Of a stretch of 64,000 nt of DNA, positions 45,847 to 54,763 are shown piece by piece. This DNA comes from CAZKBP01 sp964551015. Lineage in GTDB: Bacteria > Bacteroidota > Bacteroidia > Cytophagales > Microscillaceae. Location of the stretch: contig CAZKBP010000024.1 of NCBI GenBank assembly GCA_964551015.1, positions 28,140 to 92,139 on the forward strand, written 5' to 3'. The translations under genes were made by a program, and so were the position numbers. The number at the start of each line of letters is the position of its first letter. Position 1 is the stretch's first letter. The notes under the pieces were generated by a model. It was not told the DNA's origin. It worked only from the letters and a program-made list of their open reading frames with translations, and searched no databases.

Positions 45847-46369
45847 GGTGTTAAGAAGAATGGTTATGGAAAAATAAGACAGCATTTCCACCCCAAAGAG
45901 ATGGAAGGATACAGTGTGGAGCAAAGGCGTAACGGATCGCCCCTGATGTTAAGAACACGGGAAACTAACTCAAAATAATGAGTTGGATTGTGGGAAAGAC
46001 TGAGTTAAAATCTCATGGCTGAAAAGATTTATTTTCGCAAATATATGAATCTTTCAACAAAAAAAAATTTATTACGTATGTAATATTAAATACACCTAAG
46101 AATTTTTTTGGCAATGACTCCATTTTCAGCACATATACTTCTAAACCTTGACGACCCGTGTGGTTATCTCAAAGAGGTTATCCTGCGCTGATATTTTTCT
46201 ATAAAAACCAACTCAGAAGCCTCTTTATCAGCCGATAAGGAGGTTTTTTTTTGAAGACGCTTACCTTTTTCAGACAGTTTTACGGCTAATAATTGCTTTT
46301 TGTCATCGCAAATCGGTAGACCTTGTGCGTCTATTGGGAACATTCTAATAAACTATAAAAAAATAAGCT
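45847..46369. other. Gap with an orphan plus-strand terminator
   Basis: About 520 bp between divergently oriented genes. It contains the presumed exporter promoter, a short inverted repeat (AACTC..GAGTT near 45966-45983), two GGTTATC copies near 46161-46180, and a strong plus-strand terminator at 46217-46252 with no plus-strand gene ahead of it for about 4.3 kb. A small RNA is possible; no known RNA family was recognised. Confidence 0.4.
46217..46252 (+). terminator. Strong intrinsic terminator, orphan
   Basis: A 10-bp stem (CCTCTTTATC at 46220-46229 with GATAAGGAGG at 46234-46243, one T-G pair), a 4-nt loop, and nine T residues directly after. It is oriented plus, but the nearest upstream plus-strand CDS ends at 41913. 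Confidence 0.8.
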
Positions 46370-46690
46370 ATGAGAAACGCTCGTTACTTTACCAGTCCGA
46401 GCCAAAAACGAACTGCCTTGTGGCTGGCTTCGATTTTATTCGGATTGACCTTTAATCTCGTCTATTTCTACTACGAAGCGATTCTACGAACTATTCAGGA
46501 TGTGGAATTCGTGGTCGTGGCGGTGGAAGCCATTGCGGTTTGCTACATCATTACCATCTTGGTGTCTCTGATTGATTTCTTTTTTCAGAAACACCGCAGT
46601 TTGCAGATTGTGCTCTTGAATCTAATCTTTTTGGTCATCACGGTTGGAATTTACCTCTATCGTCGAGACTTATTGATGATGCTTTCGTAA
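46370..46690 (+). CDS. Small integral membrane protein
   Basis: 106 residues with about three hydrophobic segments (about 18-37, 45-66, 78-96), a basic N-terminus (RNARYFTSPSQKR) and a short polar tail. It resembles in layout the two genes that follow, but sequence similarity is weak. First gene of a three-gene run. No family was recognised. Confidence 0.6.
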   Translation: MRNARYFTSPSQKRTALWLASILFGLTFNLVYFYYEAILRTIQDVEFVVVAVEAIAVCYIITILVSLIDFFFQKHRSLQIVLLNLIFLVITVGIYLYRRDLLMMLS

Positions 46691-46722
46691 GTATAGTTAA
46701 AGACTCAAAAATTGAAGGCCAG

Positions 46723-47016
46723 ATGTACCTAAACCCCAACAGTGAGAAGCTCTACTACACCAGTTTGTATACAGGGCTTTTTTTGTTTTTGAATTTGTTA
46801 TGGATCAAGGAATTGATGTTTATTGGCATCCGTTTGCGGATTGCTAATTTTCTTATTTTGTTTTTTGTGGTGGCCTTATTTCTTTGGGTGGGTTGTGTGG
46901 GTTTATCCTGTATGAGGCTATCTTTCAAGAAGTATCGCAGCATCAATACTTTTCTGCTCAATGTATATTGGGCCTTTATGTTGTACTTCGTGATCACATA
47001 TCAATTAGGTCGTTAA
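46723..47016 (+). CDS. Small membrane protein, paralog of the next gene
   Basis: 97 residues with three membrane segments. The N-terminus MYLNPNSEKLYYTSLYTGLF is nearly the same as that of the next protein (MYLNPRSEKLFHMSLWVGLF), and both share an R-(S)-(I/F)NTFLLN(V/L)YW segment. It corresponds to the membrane half of the next protein and may be a truncated duplicate. 33 nt after the preceding gene and 10 nt before the next. Confidence 0.65.
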   Translation: MYLNPNSEKLYYTSLYTGLFLFLNLLWIKELMFIGIRLRIANFLILFFVVALFLWVGCVGLSCMRLSFKKYRSINTFLLNVYWAFMLYFVITYQLGR

Positions 47017-47026
47017 AGATTAGATT

Positions 47027-47626
47027 ATGTACCTCAACCCCCGTAGTGAGAAGTTGTTTCATATGAGTCTGTGGGTAGGGTTATTCTTGTGTTTGGTGGC
47101 GTCTTGGTGGCATTTGATTCCTAAATCTCTATCTCTTTGGGTGACGCCGTTGATTTTACTGGTAGGTTTTGTTTGGATCGTTTTCTTTTCTATTTCCTTT
47201 CTTTATTTACTGATTCCAGACCTACGTAGTTTCAATACCTTTTTGTTGAATCTTTATTGGTTGGTGATGCTAATTCTGATTATCCAGTATCATCAGGGCG
47301 ATTTTAAAGCAGAACCATTGCTGAAAGCATTTCCAAAAAATGATTCAACTAGCTCAGAACTCATTCTCAGAAAAGATAACAGTTTTGAACTATCTTATCA
47401 CTCACAAGATCGTATATATTCCAAAGATCTGCAAGGAACTTATCGAGTAATGGAAGATCGTGTCTTCTTTTTCTTCAAGGGTGAACAATTTCCCTTTAAG
47501 GCTCTGCTCCTCAGGAATCAACAGCTTCTTTTGATCTATGAAAGTGAGCAATTTGGCAATAGGGAAACACTTTTTGAAGTGGACTACAATTATCTGCCAG
47601 ATAGCCTCGTGAATACTTATCCTTGA
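47027..47626 (+). CDS. Membrane protein with soluble C-terminal domain, paralog of the previous gene
   Basis: 199 residues. The first ~90 residues hold three membrane segments and match the preceding 97-residue protein. The last ~110 residues form a soluble beta-rich domain (LILRKDNSFELSY..., RVFFFFKGEQFPFKALLLRN). No family was recognised. Probably cotranscribed with the two genes upstream. Confidence 0.65.
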   Translation: MYLNPRSEKLFHMSLWVGLFLCLVASWWHLIPKSLSLWVTPLILLVGFVWIVFFSISFLYLLIPDLRSFNTFLLNLYWLVMLILIIQYHQGDFKAEPLLKAFPKNDSTSSELILRKDNSFELSYHSQDRIYSKDLQGTYRVMEDRVFFFFKGEQFPFKALLLRNQQLLLIYESEQFGNRETLFEVDYNYLPDSLVNTYP

Positions 47627-47750
47627 AACTTCCTCAACTTCCTCCCCTCTGTCTACAAAAAAATACCAGAGCTAATAGCCCCGGCATTTTCTCACCATAT
47701 AACCAATCTGAAAGGTGTTTGCTTGACTGAGCTTCCAGTGCTGAAAGCTG

Positions 47751-48410
47751 CTACTTGATTTCCTTCAAAACCTTTAAAATAGCTTCGGGTTCGGCTCGGC
47801 GACGATAATCATAATCTACATAAGCATAGCGGATGATGCCCTGGGGATCAATGACGTAAGTAGCGGCGAGTGGAAGCTCGTTGTCATCATTGCCATTGTG
47901 GGCAGCTACGTCGATGCGGCCTTTGAATTGCTCCAATACCGCCTCTTGCAGTTTGTAAACCAGTCCGTACTCTCTACCCGTTTGGTTATCTGTATCGCTT
48001 AGTACCTCAAATTCCAGTTCGTTTTTCTCTTGGGTAGAAAGCGAATGATCTGGTGTTTCAGGACTAATAGCGATGAGATTAGCTCCCTGTTCTTTGAATT
48101 TTGGTAAATAACTTTGCAAAAAGCGTAATTGAATATTGCAATAAGGGCACCAACCGCCTCGGTACCAAGTCAGCACCACGGGGCCTTCTTTGAGATAATC
48201 ATACAGATTGACTTCCTTTTTCTGGGCATTGGGTAGGGTAAAATCAGGCGCTTGGTCGCCTACTTTGCGTGCTTGCTCCGTAATACCAGAGTCGGCTAAA
48301 TCTTGCACGCCTTCGTCAAAAGTTTTGACCATGACGTCGGAAGCTTTTTTTAGAAACTCTCCTTTGTATGTATCGAGTGCTTTTTGTAATGTCTGGATAG
48401 TAGTGGTCAT
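47751..48410 (-). CDS. Peroxiredoxin-like protein (AhpC/TSA family)
   Basis: 219 residues. Thioredoxin fold with VVLTWYRGGWCPYCNIQLRFLQ; Cys88 and Cys91 form a CxxC in place of the usual VCPTE motif, as in the peroxiredoxin-like subgroup. APDFTLPNAQKKEVNLYDYL before it and ATYVIDPQGIIRYAYVDYD after are standard. It has an N-terminal helical extension of about 45 residues and no signal peptide. Thiol-dependent peroxide or disulfide reduction is inferred. Single gene. Confidence 0.88.
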   Translation of the reverse strand: MTTTIQTLQKALDTYKGEFLKKASDVMVKTFDEGVQDLADSGITEQARKVGDQAPDFTLPNAQKKEVNLYDYLKEGPVVLTWYRGGWCPYCNIQLRFLQSYLPKFKEQGANLIAISPETPDHSLSTQEKNELEFEVLSDTDNQTGREYGLVYKLQEAVLEQFKGRIDVAAHNGNDDNELPLAATYVIDPQGIIRYAYVDYDYRRRAEPEAILKVLKEIK

Positions 48411-48584
48411 GTCTCTTTTTTTAATTCAATTATAATAAAAATTAAAGATGCTTATTTGTTCGTAAAGATTCAATGGATTAATGAAAGGTTATTTCCGTCT
48501 ATCCACATATTGCTAAGGTCAATAATGGGGAAAGTGAGTCAAGTTTTTCGTCGCCTATCTGACTTCCCTCGTTTTCGTAGATTT

Positions 48585-48592
48585 TATCTTTG
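48585..48592 (+). promoter_or_regulatory. Candidate -7 box for the lipase-like gene
   Basis: TATCTTTG is a perfect TAnnTTTG match 95 nt upstream of the ATG at 48688. No TTTG is present at the expected -33 distance, so confidence is limited. Confidence 0.35.
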
Positions 48593-48687
48593 CCAATTAT
48601 GAATAAATATTTTTATATACCTTCTTTTTATATTTATAATTAAGTGCTTATTTTAGGCATTCAACTGAAATCTAACCAAGAAACTTT

Positions 48688-50580
48688 ATGATGAGAAAAA
48701 CATCTATTCTATTGACAGCTTGCCTCCTTGCTTTTTGTACTTTCATTTCCCTTAATCTCAACGCGCAGAGAATCGTTTCTCTGGACAAAGGCGATCTCTT
48801 GGGATTAGGGTCTGACCTAGTACCGGGCGATATTTTAGTGGGGCAAATTCCGGCGAACAGCAGTTCTAAACCAGTTTTGGTATTTATTCACGGCTACACG
48901 GGCGATGCCTACACTTGGCTCAGTGAGGGCAATAACGATATGTTTCAGCGAGTCTTCAATGACGGCTATCGTGCGGCTTACGTTACTGTTTACCCCGACC
49001 AAAGTATGTGGGTAAATGGCTCTCTATTCAAGGAGCAAATTGATGTGATTTGCAATTACTACGGAGTCAACAACGTGGTAGTGGTCGGACACAGCAAGGG
49101 CGGCTTGGACAGCGATGCGGCTTTGATTCATTATGGAGCGGTGAACCAAGTTTCCAGAGTGATTACTTTGGGTTCTCCGCACTTTGGCTCACCCTTGGCG
49201 AATCTGGCGCAGAGTGGCTGGGTTTGGTGGTTGTCGGCGGTTTTTGGTCAGCGCAACGATGCCACTTATGTTTTACAGACAGGCTACATGGATTATTTCC
49301 GCTCTATTACAGACAGTCATCCTAATAATGCACAAGCAGATTTTACTACCTTGGGTGGTTGGGATTACGGGGGAATACTTTGGTTTTCAGGGGTTTATTT
49401 GAATGGGGCTGGCTACGGCAAAAGGAATGAAGGCAACGACGGGGTGGTGCCCTACAAATTGGCGCGTCGTCCGGGAGGGAAGGAATTATTCAGTGGACAT
49501 GGTGATGCGCGCACCAAATATGATCATTTTGAGATAAATCAGGGGAGATATGTTTGGAATTATATCAAAAGCGAAATCAGCGATCTCAACAAAAGTGGTG
49601 CTCCTTTATTAGCCAAAACTACCTCTGATGAAATTAATCACAATGCCGTAGTGAGAAGCCGTTCTATTATTTTGACTTCCCAAAAAGGCAGGCAAAATTT
49701 TGTAATTGATCCAGGGGTAGAGCAAATTCATATGGATGTACGCCAAGCTAAGTCCACGGCCAAGCACGCCCTTCAAGCACCCAGCGGATGGAAAATTGGA
49801 GATCATCTAAAATCTCAACCGATAGAAAAAACTAAAGATCAATTATTAGGAAATTTTTCTAAAAATTATCAAATCAATCAGCCCGTTCAGGGTAGCTACA
49901 GTTTTGATTCGGAAGAAGCTTACGTAGCCATGATCCATTTGAGTGGAGGAGGGTATATGGAGTTTTCTAGTGATTTAAATGACCAAAAAAGAGTTTATAA
50001 CACGGGCGAGAATATGCGCTTACAGGTACGCTTGGTCGACCATCTGGAGCAGCCCATCAAACAGGCAAAGGTCAAAGGCATACTTCGCTACACCAGCGAC
50101 TTAAAAGGTAGCCTCGACCAAGAATGGCAAAAAGAAATCGTGTTCTTCCCCGGTGAGGAACCTGGATTGTACTTTGCTCAAAGCGGTCGTATTGATCAAA
50201 GTGGGATTTATAATATCTCCATTGGTGCGAAGGCAGGTCTTTTTCAGCGCTCCTTGGTACACAGTATGGCCGTGGTAGAGGGTGAAAATACCCCACAACC
50301 CGAGCGTGTGGCGAATCCTTTACAAGTTTTCCCGAATCCGGCTCAGCATTATACCCAAATCCAGATTGATTTGAAAGAAGAAAAAACACTGGAAGTCAGT
50401 ATCTTTGACTTACAAGGAAACCTTGTCCAAAGCTACCCTACGCAAAAAGGTCATCAAGGAGCCCAATACCTAGACTGGTATCTCTACGACCAGCGAGGAA
50501 ATCGGGTACAGCCTGGACTTTACGTGATAGAAATCAAGGGAGAAGATTTTCAAGAAAGAAAAAGGGTGTTGGTGAGGTAA
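48688..50580 (+). CDS. T9SS-exported lipase-like alpha/beta-hydrolase
   Basis: 630 residues. A signal peptide (1-26, ending NLNAQ) is followed by an alpha/beta-hydrolase domain (about 45-300): oxyanion-hole HG at 68-69, nucleophile elbow GHSKG with Ser136, LGSPHFGSPLA after it, and candidate Asp and His in NDGVVP and DHFEIN, the usual order for triacylglycerol lipases and lecithin:cholesterol-acyltransferase-like enzymes. A middle Ig-like region (about 400-540) precedes a T9SS type A sorting domain (last ~85 residues, LQVFPNPAQ and GLYVIEIKG). It is therefore inferred to be secreted and surface-bound or released. The substrate (lipid ester) is inferred. Alternative start at 48691. Confidence 0.88.
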   Translation: MMRKTSILLTACLLAFCTFISLNLNAQRIVSLDKGDLLGLGSDLVPGDILVGQIPANSSSKPVLVFIHGYTGDAYTWLSEGNNDMFQRVFNDGYRAAYVTVYPDQSMWVNGSLFKEQIDVICNYYGVNNVVVVGHSKGGLDSDAALIHYGAVNQVSRVITLGSPHFGSPLANLAQSGWVWWLSAVFGQRNDATYVLQTGYMDYFRSITDSHPNNAQADFTTLGGWDYGGILWFSGVYLNGAGYGKRNEGNDGVVPYKLARRPGGKELFSGHGDARTKYDHFEINQGRYVWNYIKSEISDLNKSGAPLLAKTTSDEINHNAVVRSRSIILTSQKGRQNFVIDPGVEQIHMDVRQAKSTAKHALQAPSGWKIGDHLKSQPIEKTKDQLLGNFSKNYQINQPVQGSYSFDSEEAYVAMIHLSGGGYMEFSSDLNDQKRVYNTGENMRLQVRLVDHLEQPIKQAKVKGILRYTSDLKGSLDQEWQKEIVFFPGEEPGLYFAQSGRIDQSGIYNISIGAKAGLFQRSLVHSMAVVEGENTPQPERVANPLQVFPNPAQHYTQIQIDLKEEKTLEVSIFDLQGNLVQSYPTQKGHQGAQYLDWYLYDQRGNRVQPGLYVIEIKGEDFQERKRVLVR

Positions 50581-50687
50581 TAATTCGTAGCCAGTACTGA
50601 AAAGAGCGAAGTCTCGAGTGTAAAATTACTTGGGGCTTCGCTCATCTAATTTAGATTCCTTATGAGAATAATTTGCTGATAAAAAGC

Positions 50688-50695
50688 TATATTTG
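50688..50695 (+). promoter_or_regulatory. Candidate -7 box for the DUF262-HEPN operon
   Basis: TATATTTG matches TAnnTTTG perfectly, 27 nt before the ATG at 50722. A TTTG at 50672-50675 is only 12 nt upstream, too close for a standard -33 element. Confidence 0.4.
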
Positions 50696-50721
50696 TATAT
50701 ACTACCTCAAGTACAAAAAAC

Positions 50722-51813
50722 ATGGAAGCAGTTGAAGAACAGTTGATTGAGCAAGTCAAAGAAATCCGCAAAGAATATAAAACAGATAGCTATTCAATGT
50801 CAGTGGGTGAGATTACTAATCTGTACCGTGATGGAGAGATCGTCATTAACCCCGACTTCCAAAGGCTGTTCCGCTGGAATATTGCTCAAAAAAGTAGACT
50901 CATTGAGTCTATTCTGTTGGGTATTCCGATTCCTTCCATTTTTGTATATCAAAATGAAGCTGGACTTTGGGAACTGGTAGATGGATTACAACGTGTCTCG
51001 ACCATATTAGAGTTTATGGGACTTCTCAAAGACAAAAATGGTGAACAGGCTCCTCCCTCATCATTAAAAGCTACCAAAGCATTGCCTCAACTAGAAGGTG
51101 TTACTTGGAATACACTCCCTCAGAGTTTAAGACTTGAAATCAAAAGAACAAAAATCAAAGTAGAAATTATTTTAAATGACTCTGATAAGGACGCCAAGTT
51201 TGAAGTCTTTCAGAGGCTCAATACAGGCGGTTCGTTTTTGACGGAGCAAGAAATACGTAATGCTCTGCTCATCTTGATGAACAAACCATTTTATATCTGG
51301 CTCAAAGAGCTGGCACAAAATGAGAATTTTCAGAACAGTGTCAATCTGAGTGAAAGAGCCTTACAATCAGAATATGATACAGAATTAGTATTAAGGTATT
51401 TAGCTTACTCTCACTTTGAATATCATGGTGCTGAGGTAAGCGATTTTCTGACCCAATCGGCAGAAAGACTCGCTAGGGCTAAAGATCAAGATTTCAATTA
51501 CAAGAACGAAAAAGCTAAATTTGAAAAAGTCTTTGCTCTACTCAATCAGTCTCTTGGTGAAAATGCTTTTAGAAAGTTTAAAGGAGATTCTTTTGGAGGA
51601 CAATTTCTAGTATCTGCTTTTGAGGCCATCGCGATTGGCCTTAGTTTGAATGTTGATGAATATGATCAACACAAAGATGTGAATCTGTTAGCTGACAAAG
51701 TAAAAGAAATTTGGAATCATCCAGAGTTCGTGTCTAACATGGGGTCAGGCTCTAACGCCGCTCAGCGTGTCCCCCGATTGGTAGAGTTTGGTCGCCAGTA
51801 TTTCAAAAAATGA
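50722..51813 (+). CDS. DUF262 (ParB/GmrS-like) domain protein
   Basis: 363 residues. N-terminal DUF262 domain: the INPDFQRLFRWN start, KSRLIESILLGIPIPSIFVYQ, the nucleotide-binding signature DGLQRVSTI (residues 87-95; DGQQR in most members) and later KFEVFQRLNTGGSFLTEQEIRNAL. The C-terminal half is helical. DUF262 proteins include GmrS of the type IV modified-DNA restriction enzyme and other phage-defence components. The stop codon overlaps the next gene's start (ATGA at 51810), so the pair is translationally coupled. Function in defence is inferred from family and partner. Confidence 0.88.
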   Translation: MEAVEEQLIEQVKEIRKEYKTDSYSMSVGEITNLYRDGEIVINPDFQRLFRWNIAQKSRLIESILLGIPIPSIFVYQNEAGLWELVDGLQRVSTILEFMGLLKDKNGEQAPPSSLKATKALPQLEGVTWNTLPQSLRLEIKRTKIKVEIILNDSDKDAKFEVFQRLNTGGSFLTEQEIRNALLILMNKPFYIWLKELAQNENFQNSVNLSERALQSEYDTELVLRYLAYSHFEYHGAEVSDFLTQSAERLARAKDQDFNYKNEKAKFEKVFALLNQSLGENAFRKFKGDSFGGQFLVSAFEAIAIGLSLNVDEYDQHKDVNLLADKVKEIWNHPEFVSNMGSGSNAAQRVPRLVEFGRQYFKK

Positions 51814-52445
51814 GTAAAAAACTCAGAACGCTAGAAGATCTGCTAGACAAAATTGAAGCTGATCAAGCTTGGCGTAAGGACGAACTCATCAGTATAGACA
51901 ACACAATCTACTTCGCCGTGCCAAAAACTAAGAAAGCCTTATTGAGAGCAGGCGTCGCCATACTGTATGCTCATTGGGAAGGTTTTGTCAAAATCACCTG
52001 CCAGTACTACATTGAATATGTAGCGAATCAAAAACTCAAATTAGGAGAGTTGCATCCCAGCTTTGTAGCGAAAGCATTACACAATCTAGGAAAAGAAAAG
52101 ACTCCCTTGCAAGCTCAAATCCTAAAATTTGAGAAACTCATTCACGAGTCAACACAAACCTTTAAAATCCCTACCTCTTCCGTATCAACCTCCAATCTTA
52201 ATTTTAGCGAGTTTGCAAAATATTATGATAGCATTGGTCTAGAGTGGAAACAGCACGAAAAGAAACGAAAACTGCTTGACCTTTTGGTAGAAAAACGAAA
52301 CCATATCGCCCATGGAAAAGAGCTTCCTATTACAGAAAGCGATTACAAAGAATATTATTTATTGGTGATAGAACTCATAGACAAGGTAGCTGACGACATC
52401 ATGAATGCTGCCATTGCTAAACAATATCAAATTAAATCACTCTGA
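51810..52445 (+). CDS. MAE_28990/MAE_18760-like HEPN ribonuclease-type protein
   Basis: 211 residues. The N-terminal segment KALLRAGVAILYAHWEGFVKITCQYYIEYV is characteristic of the MAE_28990/MAE_18760 HEPN family. The catalytic R-x4-H motif is EKRNHIAHGK with Arg163 and His168, the arrangement used by HEPN RNases. It has no membrane segment. It partners with the DUF262 gene through a 4-nt overlap, so the two proteins probably form one toxin or abortive-infection module in which DUF262 senses or restrains and HEPN cleaves RNA. That division of labour is inferred. Confidence 0.85.
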   Translation: MSKKLRTLEDLLDKIEADQAWRKDELISIDNTIYFAVPKTKKALLRAGVAILYAHWEGFVKITCQYYIEYVANQKLKLGELHPSFVAKALHNLGKEKTPLQAQILKFEKLIHESTQTFKIPTSSVSTSNLNFSEFAKYYDSIGLEWKQHEKKRKLLDLLVEKRNHIAHGKELPITESDYKEYYLLVIELIDKVADDIMNAAIAKQYQIKSL

Positions 52446-52447
52446 GT

Positions 52448-54529
52448 TTAATACCCTCCCTGATACTTCCGCGTGGCCCATTCTACGCCTACCAAAGCGA
52501 GCAGAATAAAGAAAATCCACTTTAGGTTAATCAGTTCAGCGAGTTCTTCGGTGCTGTGGATGATATTAGGCTTGCGGTTGTCGAGCAAATCCTTGCGTAG
52601 ATTTTCTACCTGCGTGGGGTAGTAGAAATCGCCTCCGCTATTCTCGGAGAGTTGGCGCAAAAGATTATGATCGGCGGTGTAATTGAGGGATTCTAGCTGT
52701 AAATCTTTGATGGTAAATTCTCCACTCACACTTTCGGCTCCACCTTGAAGTTGGGCAGTAGCCTGATAGGAATAAACCCCTTTGGGCAAGCCACTAATCT
52801 CATAGCGGGTATTGCCCTCATTGGAGGTAAAAGTGTAGTTAGAGGTTTTGCCTTCTTCGTTGGTCAGGGTGAGGTTGATTTTTTGGCCATACACCCGCTC
52901 GTAAATATTGTTGTAAACCTCAGACTCGAAGACGACTTTCTCAAAATCATAAAACTCATTATTAATCGGATAGACCCGAAGACGGCGCTTATCTTCTTTG
53001 GTGGAAAGGTATTGAATCAATTTGGCCATCAAGTCATCAAAAGATTCGTGGCTATCCGAGAGCGCATATTCTTCTAAGCGCCATTGCCAGAAACCTTCTC
53101 CGGTCATGACCGCATTTTTTAGATTTCCATCCTGAGAGACGACGAGCAAAGGCTTTTCGGTTTCTATATTTCCAACTCTTTGGGAGAGAATCACTTCGGC
53201 ATTATTACTCACATTATAATCAGCAAAGTGAACCGAAACGGGTGGAAGCTTCTCAATCATGGTTTTTTTATCTCCCTCAAAAGTGAATTTATTGAAATTC
53301 TTAGCGTAAACGGGCGTCACTTTGTCCATTCTTCCGGCTCGGCCAGAAACCTTTAAGTTTTTGCTAATTTGATTGAAACGATTCAGATTACTCTGTGCTC
53401 CCAGAATAAACCAACGCGAGACATTACGAAAGCGGTTAATCAGCTCATCTCCGGTGCGGTACAAGCTCGGAATTTGATGAAAAATGACCAAGTCATACTT
53501 ATCCTCTTTTAATGGGTTAATACCCGGGATATGAACCACGAAACTGTAGTTTTCATTTTGCTCCACTACACTACGAATGGCCTTGATATCCGGATGAGGA
53601 GCCGCGGCAATCATCAAAATCTTTTCTTTCCCATCAATGACTTCCACATACACATCTCGGGAGTTATTTTTTTCGGTAAATTCTCCCTCTAATACTTCCA
53701 CGCTCACCACGTAATGCTGCACGCCTTTCTGCTTGGCATTGGCATAAAAGGTAACCTGCTGAATATCATTATCTCCTTGAAATCTCACCGATTTTTGGTC
53801 TATCACCCGCCCATTTTGACTCAAATAAGCATTGACCACCCGATTGGAGTAGCCCACGTGATTGAGTTCGGCCACTACGGGGAATTCATTTCCTAAATAA
53901 GCTACTTTATTGGCTAGCACGGACTGCACTCTCAAGTCTCGCTGAGGGGTGGTGTCGCCGAGTGCCACGGTATGAATGGGGAAAGTGTAATTGACAAAAT
54001 TTGGAGAAATCCCTTGATTATGAATTCCGTCCGAAACCAACACGACTTTATCCAGATTACGATTCTCAAAATTATTTTGAATTGTCTTGAGGATGGCACT
54101 AAGATTAGTGCTTGGGCGGTCGTAATTCAAGTCTGGCAGGCTCTTATTGAAACCTGTCTGGTCAAGAGATTGAATTTCTACATTAATGTCATTAGAAGTG
54201 AGTTCTTTAGAGACGGATGCTAATTCACCCAAAAGTTTCTTGATTTGGCTGCTGTCATTCACATTCGGAATCGACTGGGAGTTGTCTAGGGCAAGCACGA
54301 TGGTTGGTTTTTCCTCCGTATTAATCACCTGACGAATCAGCGGGTCTAGCAATAGGAGCAAACAGATGACCGTGACCAGCACAAAGCGTAAAACCGCTAA
54401 GCCACGATTGAGCCACGGAGACCAAGGTGCTTTTTTTTGGTACAAAGCCCAGGCATAAAGTGCCCCAATCAAAAAACATAATAATACGAGCCAAGGAGAT
54501 TGCTCGGTGATGAGTTGAAACCTTTCCAT
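52448..54529 (-). CDS. Membrane protein with von Willebrand A domain
   Basis: 693 residues. Two N-terminal membrane segments (about 13-31 and 45-66), a VWA domain with MIDAS-type DNSQS (about 80-84) and VVLVSDGIHNQG (about 165-250), two Ig-like regions, an amidotransferase-like Rossmann stretch (EKILMIAAAPHPDIKAI, about 305-420), and a C-terminal membrane segment (LKWIFFILLALVGVEWA). The layout matches large Bacteroidota BatA/VWA-related membrane proteins of unknown function. It is convergent with the HEPN gene (2 nt apart), with no terminator visible between them. Confidence 0.78.
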   Translation of the reverse strand: MERFQLITEQSPWLVLLCFLIGALYAWALYQKKAPWSPWLNRGLAVLRFVLVTVICLLLLLDPLIRQVINTEEKPTIVLALDNSQSIPNVNDSSQIKKLLGELASVSKELTSNDINVEIQSLDQTGFNKSLPDLNYDRPSTNLSAILKTIQNNFENRNLDKVVLVSDGIHNQGISPNFVNYTFPIHTVALGDTTPQRDLRVQSVLANKVAYLGNEFPVVAELNHVGYSNRVVNAYLSQNGRVIDQKSVRFQGDNDIQQVTFYANAKQKGVQHYVVSVEVLEGEFTEKNNSRDVYVEVIDGKEKILMIAAAPHPDIKAIRSVVEQNENYSFVVHIPGINPLKEDKYDLVIFHQIPSLYRTGDELINRFRNVSRWFILGAQSNLNRFNQISKNLKVSGRAGRMDKVTPVYAKNFNKFTFEGDKKTMIEKLPPVSVHFADYNVSNNAEVILSQRVGNIETEKPLLVVSQDGNLKNAVMTGEGFWQWRLEEYALSDSHESFDDLMAKLIQYLSTKEDKRRLRVYPINNEFYDFEKVVFESEVYNNIYERVYGQKINLTLTNEEGKTSNYTFTSNEGNTRYEISGLPKGVYSYQATAQLQGGAESVSGEFTIKDLQLESLNYTADHNLLRQLSENSGGDFYYPTQVENLRKDLLDNRKPNIIHSTEELAELINLKWIFFILLALVGVEWATRKYQGGY

Positions 54530-54696
54530 ACGTTGAATTTAGGTTTTAAGGTTATGGCGATTTTGGAATACTTGACGAAAGCGAATCAGTAGATTCAAAC
54601 CAATTAGCTTCTACAACAAAAAAACGGATCAGAAGATTAGCTCCTGTGCCTCAGGCCGTAAGTACACAAACACTGAAAAAGTACTCTACAAATATC

Positions 54697-54725
54697 GCTA
54701 ACATTTTGCTAACTTTGTAGTTAGC
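54697..54725 (+). promoter_or_regulatory. ispG promoter with overlapping GCTAAC dyad
   Basis: TAACTTTG at 54710-54717 is a perfect -7 box. It is embedded in a dyad GCTAAC (54708-54713) - 6 nt - GTTAGC (54720-54725), with another GCTAAC at 54697-54702. The arrangement looks like an operator over the promoter. The ATG is at 54764. Confidence 0.45.
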
Positions 54726-54763
54726 ATAGTACAATTAACAAATTTTAAAGGCTTTACCTGCAT

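Noticed and set aside
45960..46252. tmRNA, 6S or SRP RNA before the orphan terminator
   Set aside because: No recognisable conserved motif (for example a T-arm with CCA, or the SRP GNAR loop) was found, so only an unnamed small RNA is suggested.
50722..52445. Mobile element or integrated island carrying the DUF262-HEPN pair
   Set aside because: No integrase, transposase, tRNA or flanking direct repeat was found around it, so mobility is not shown.
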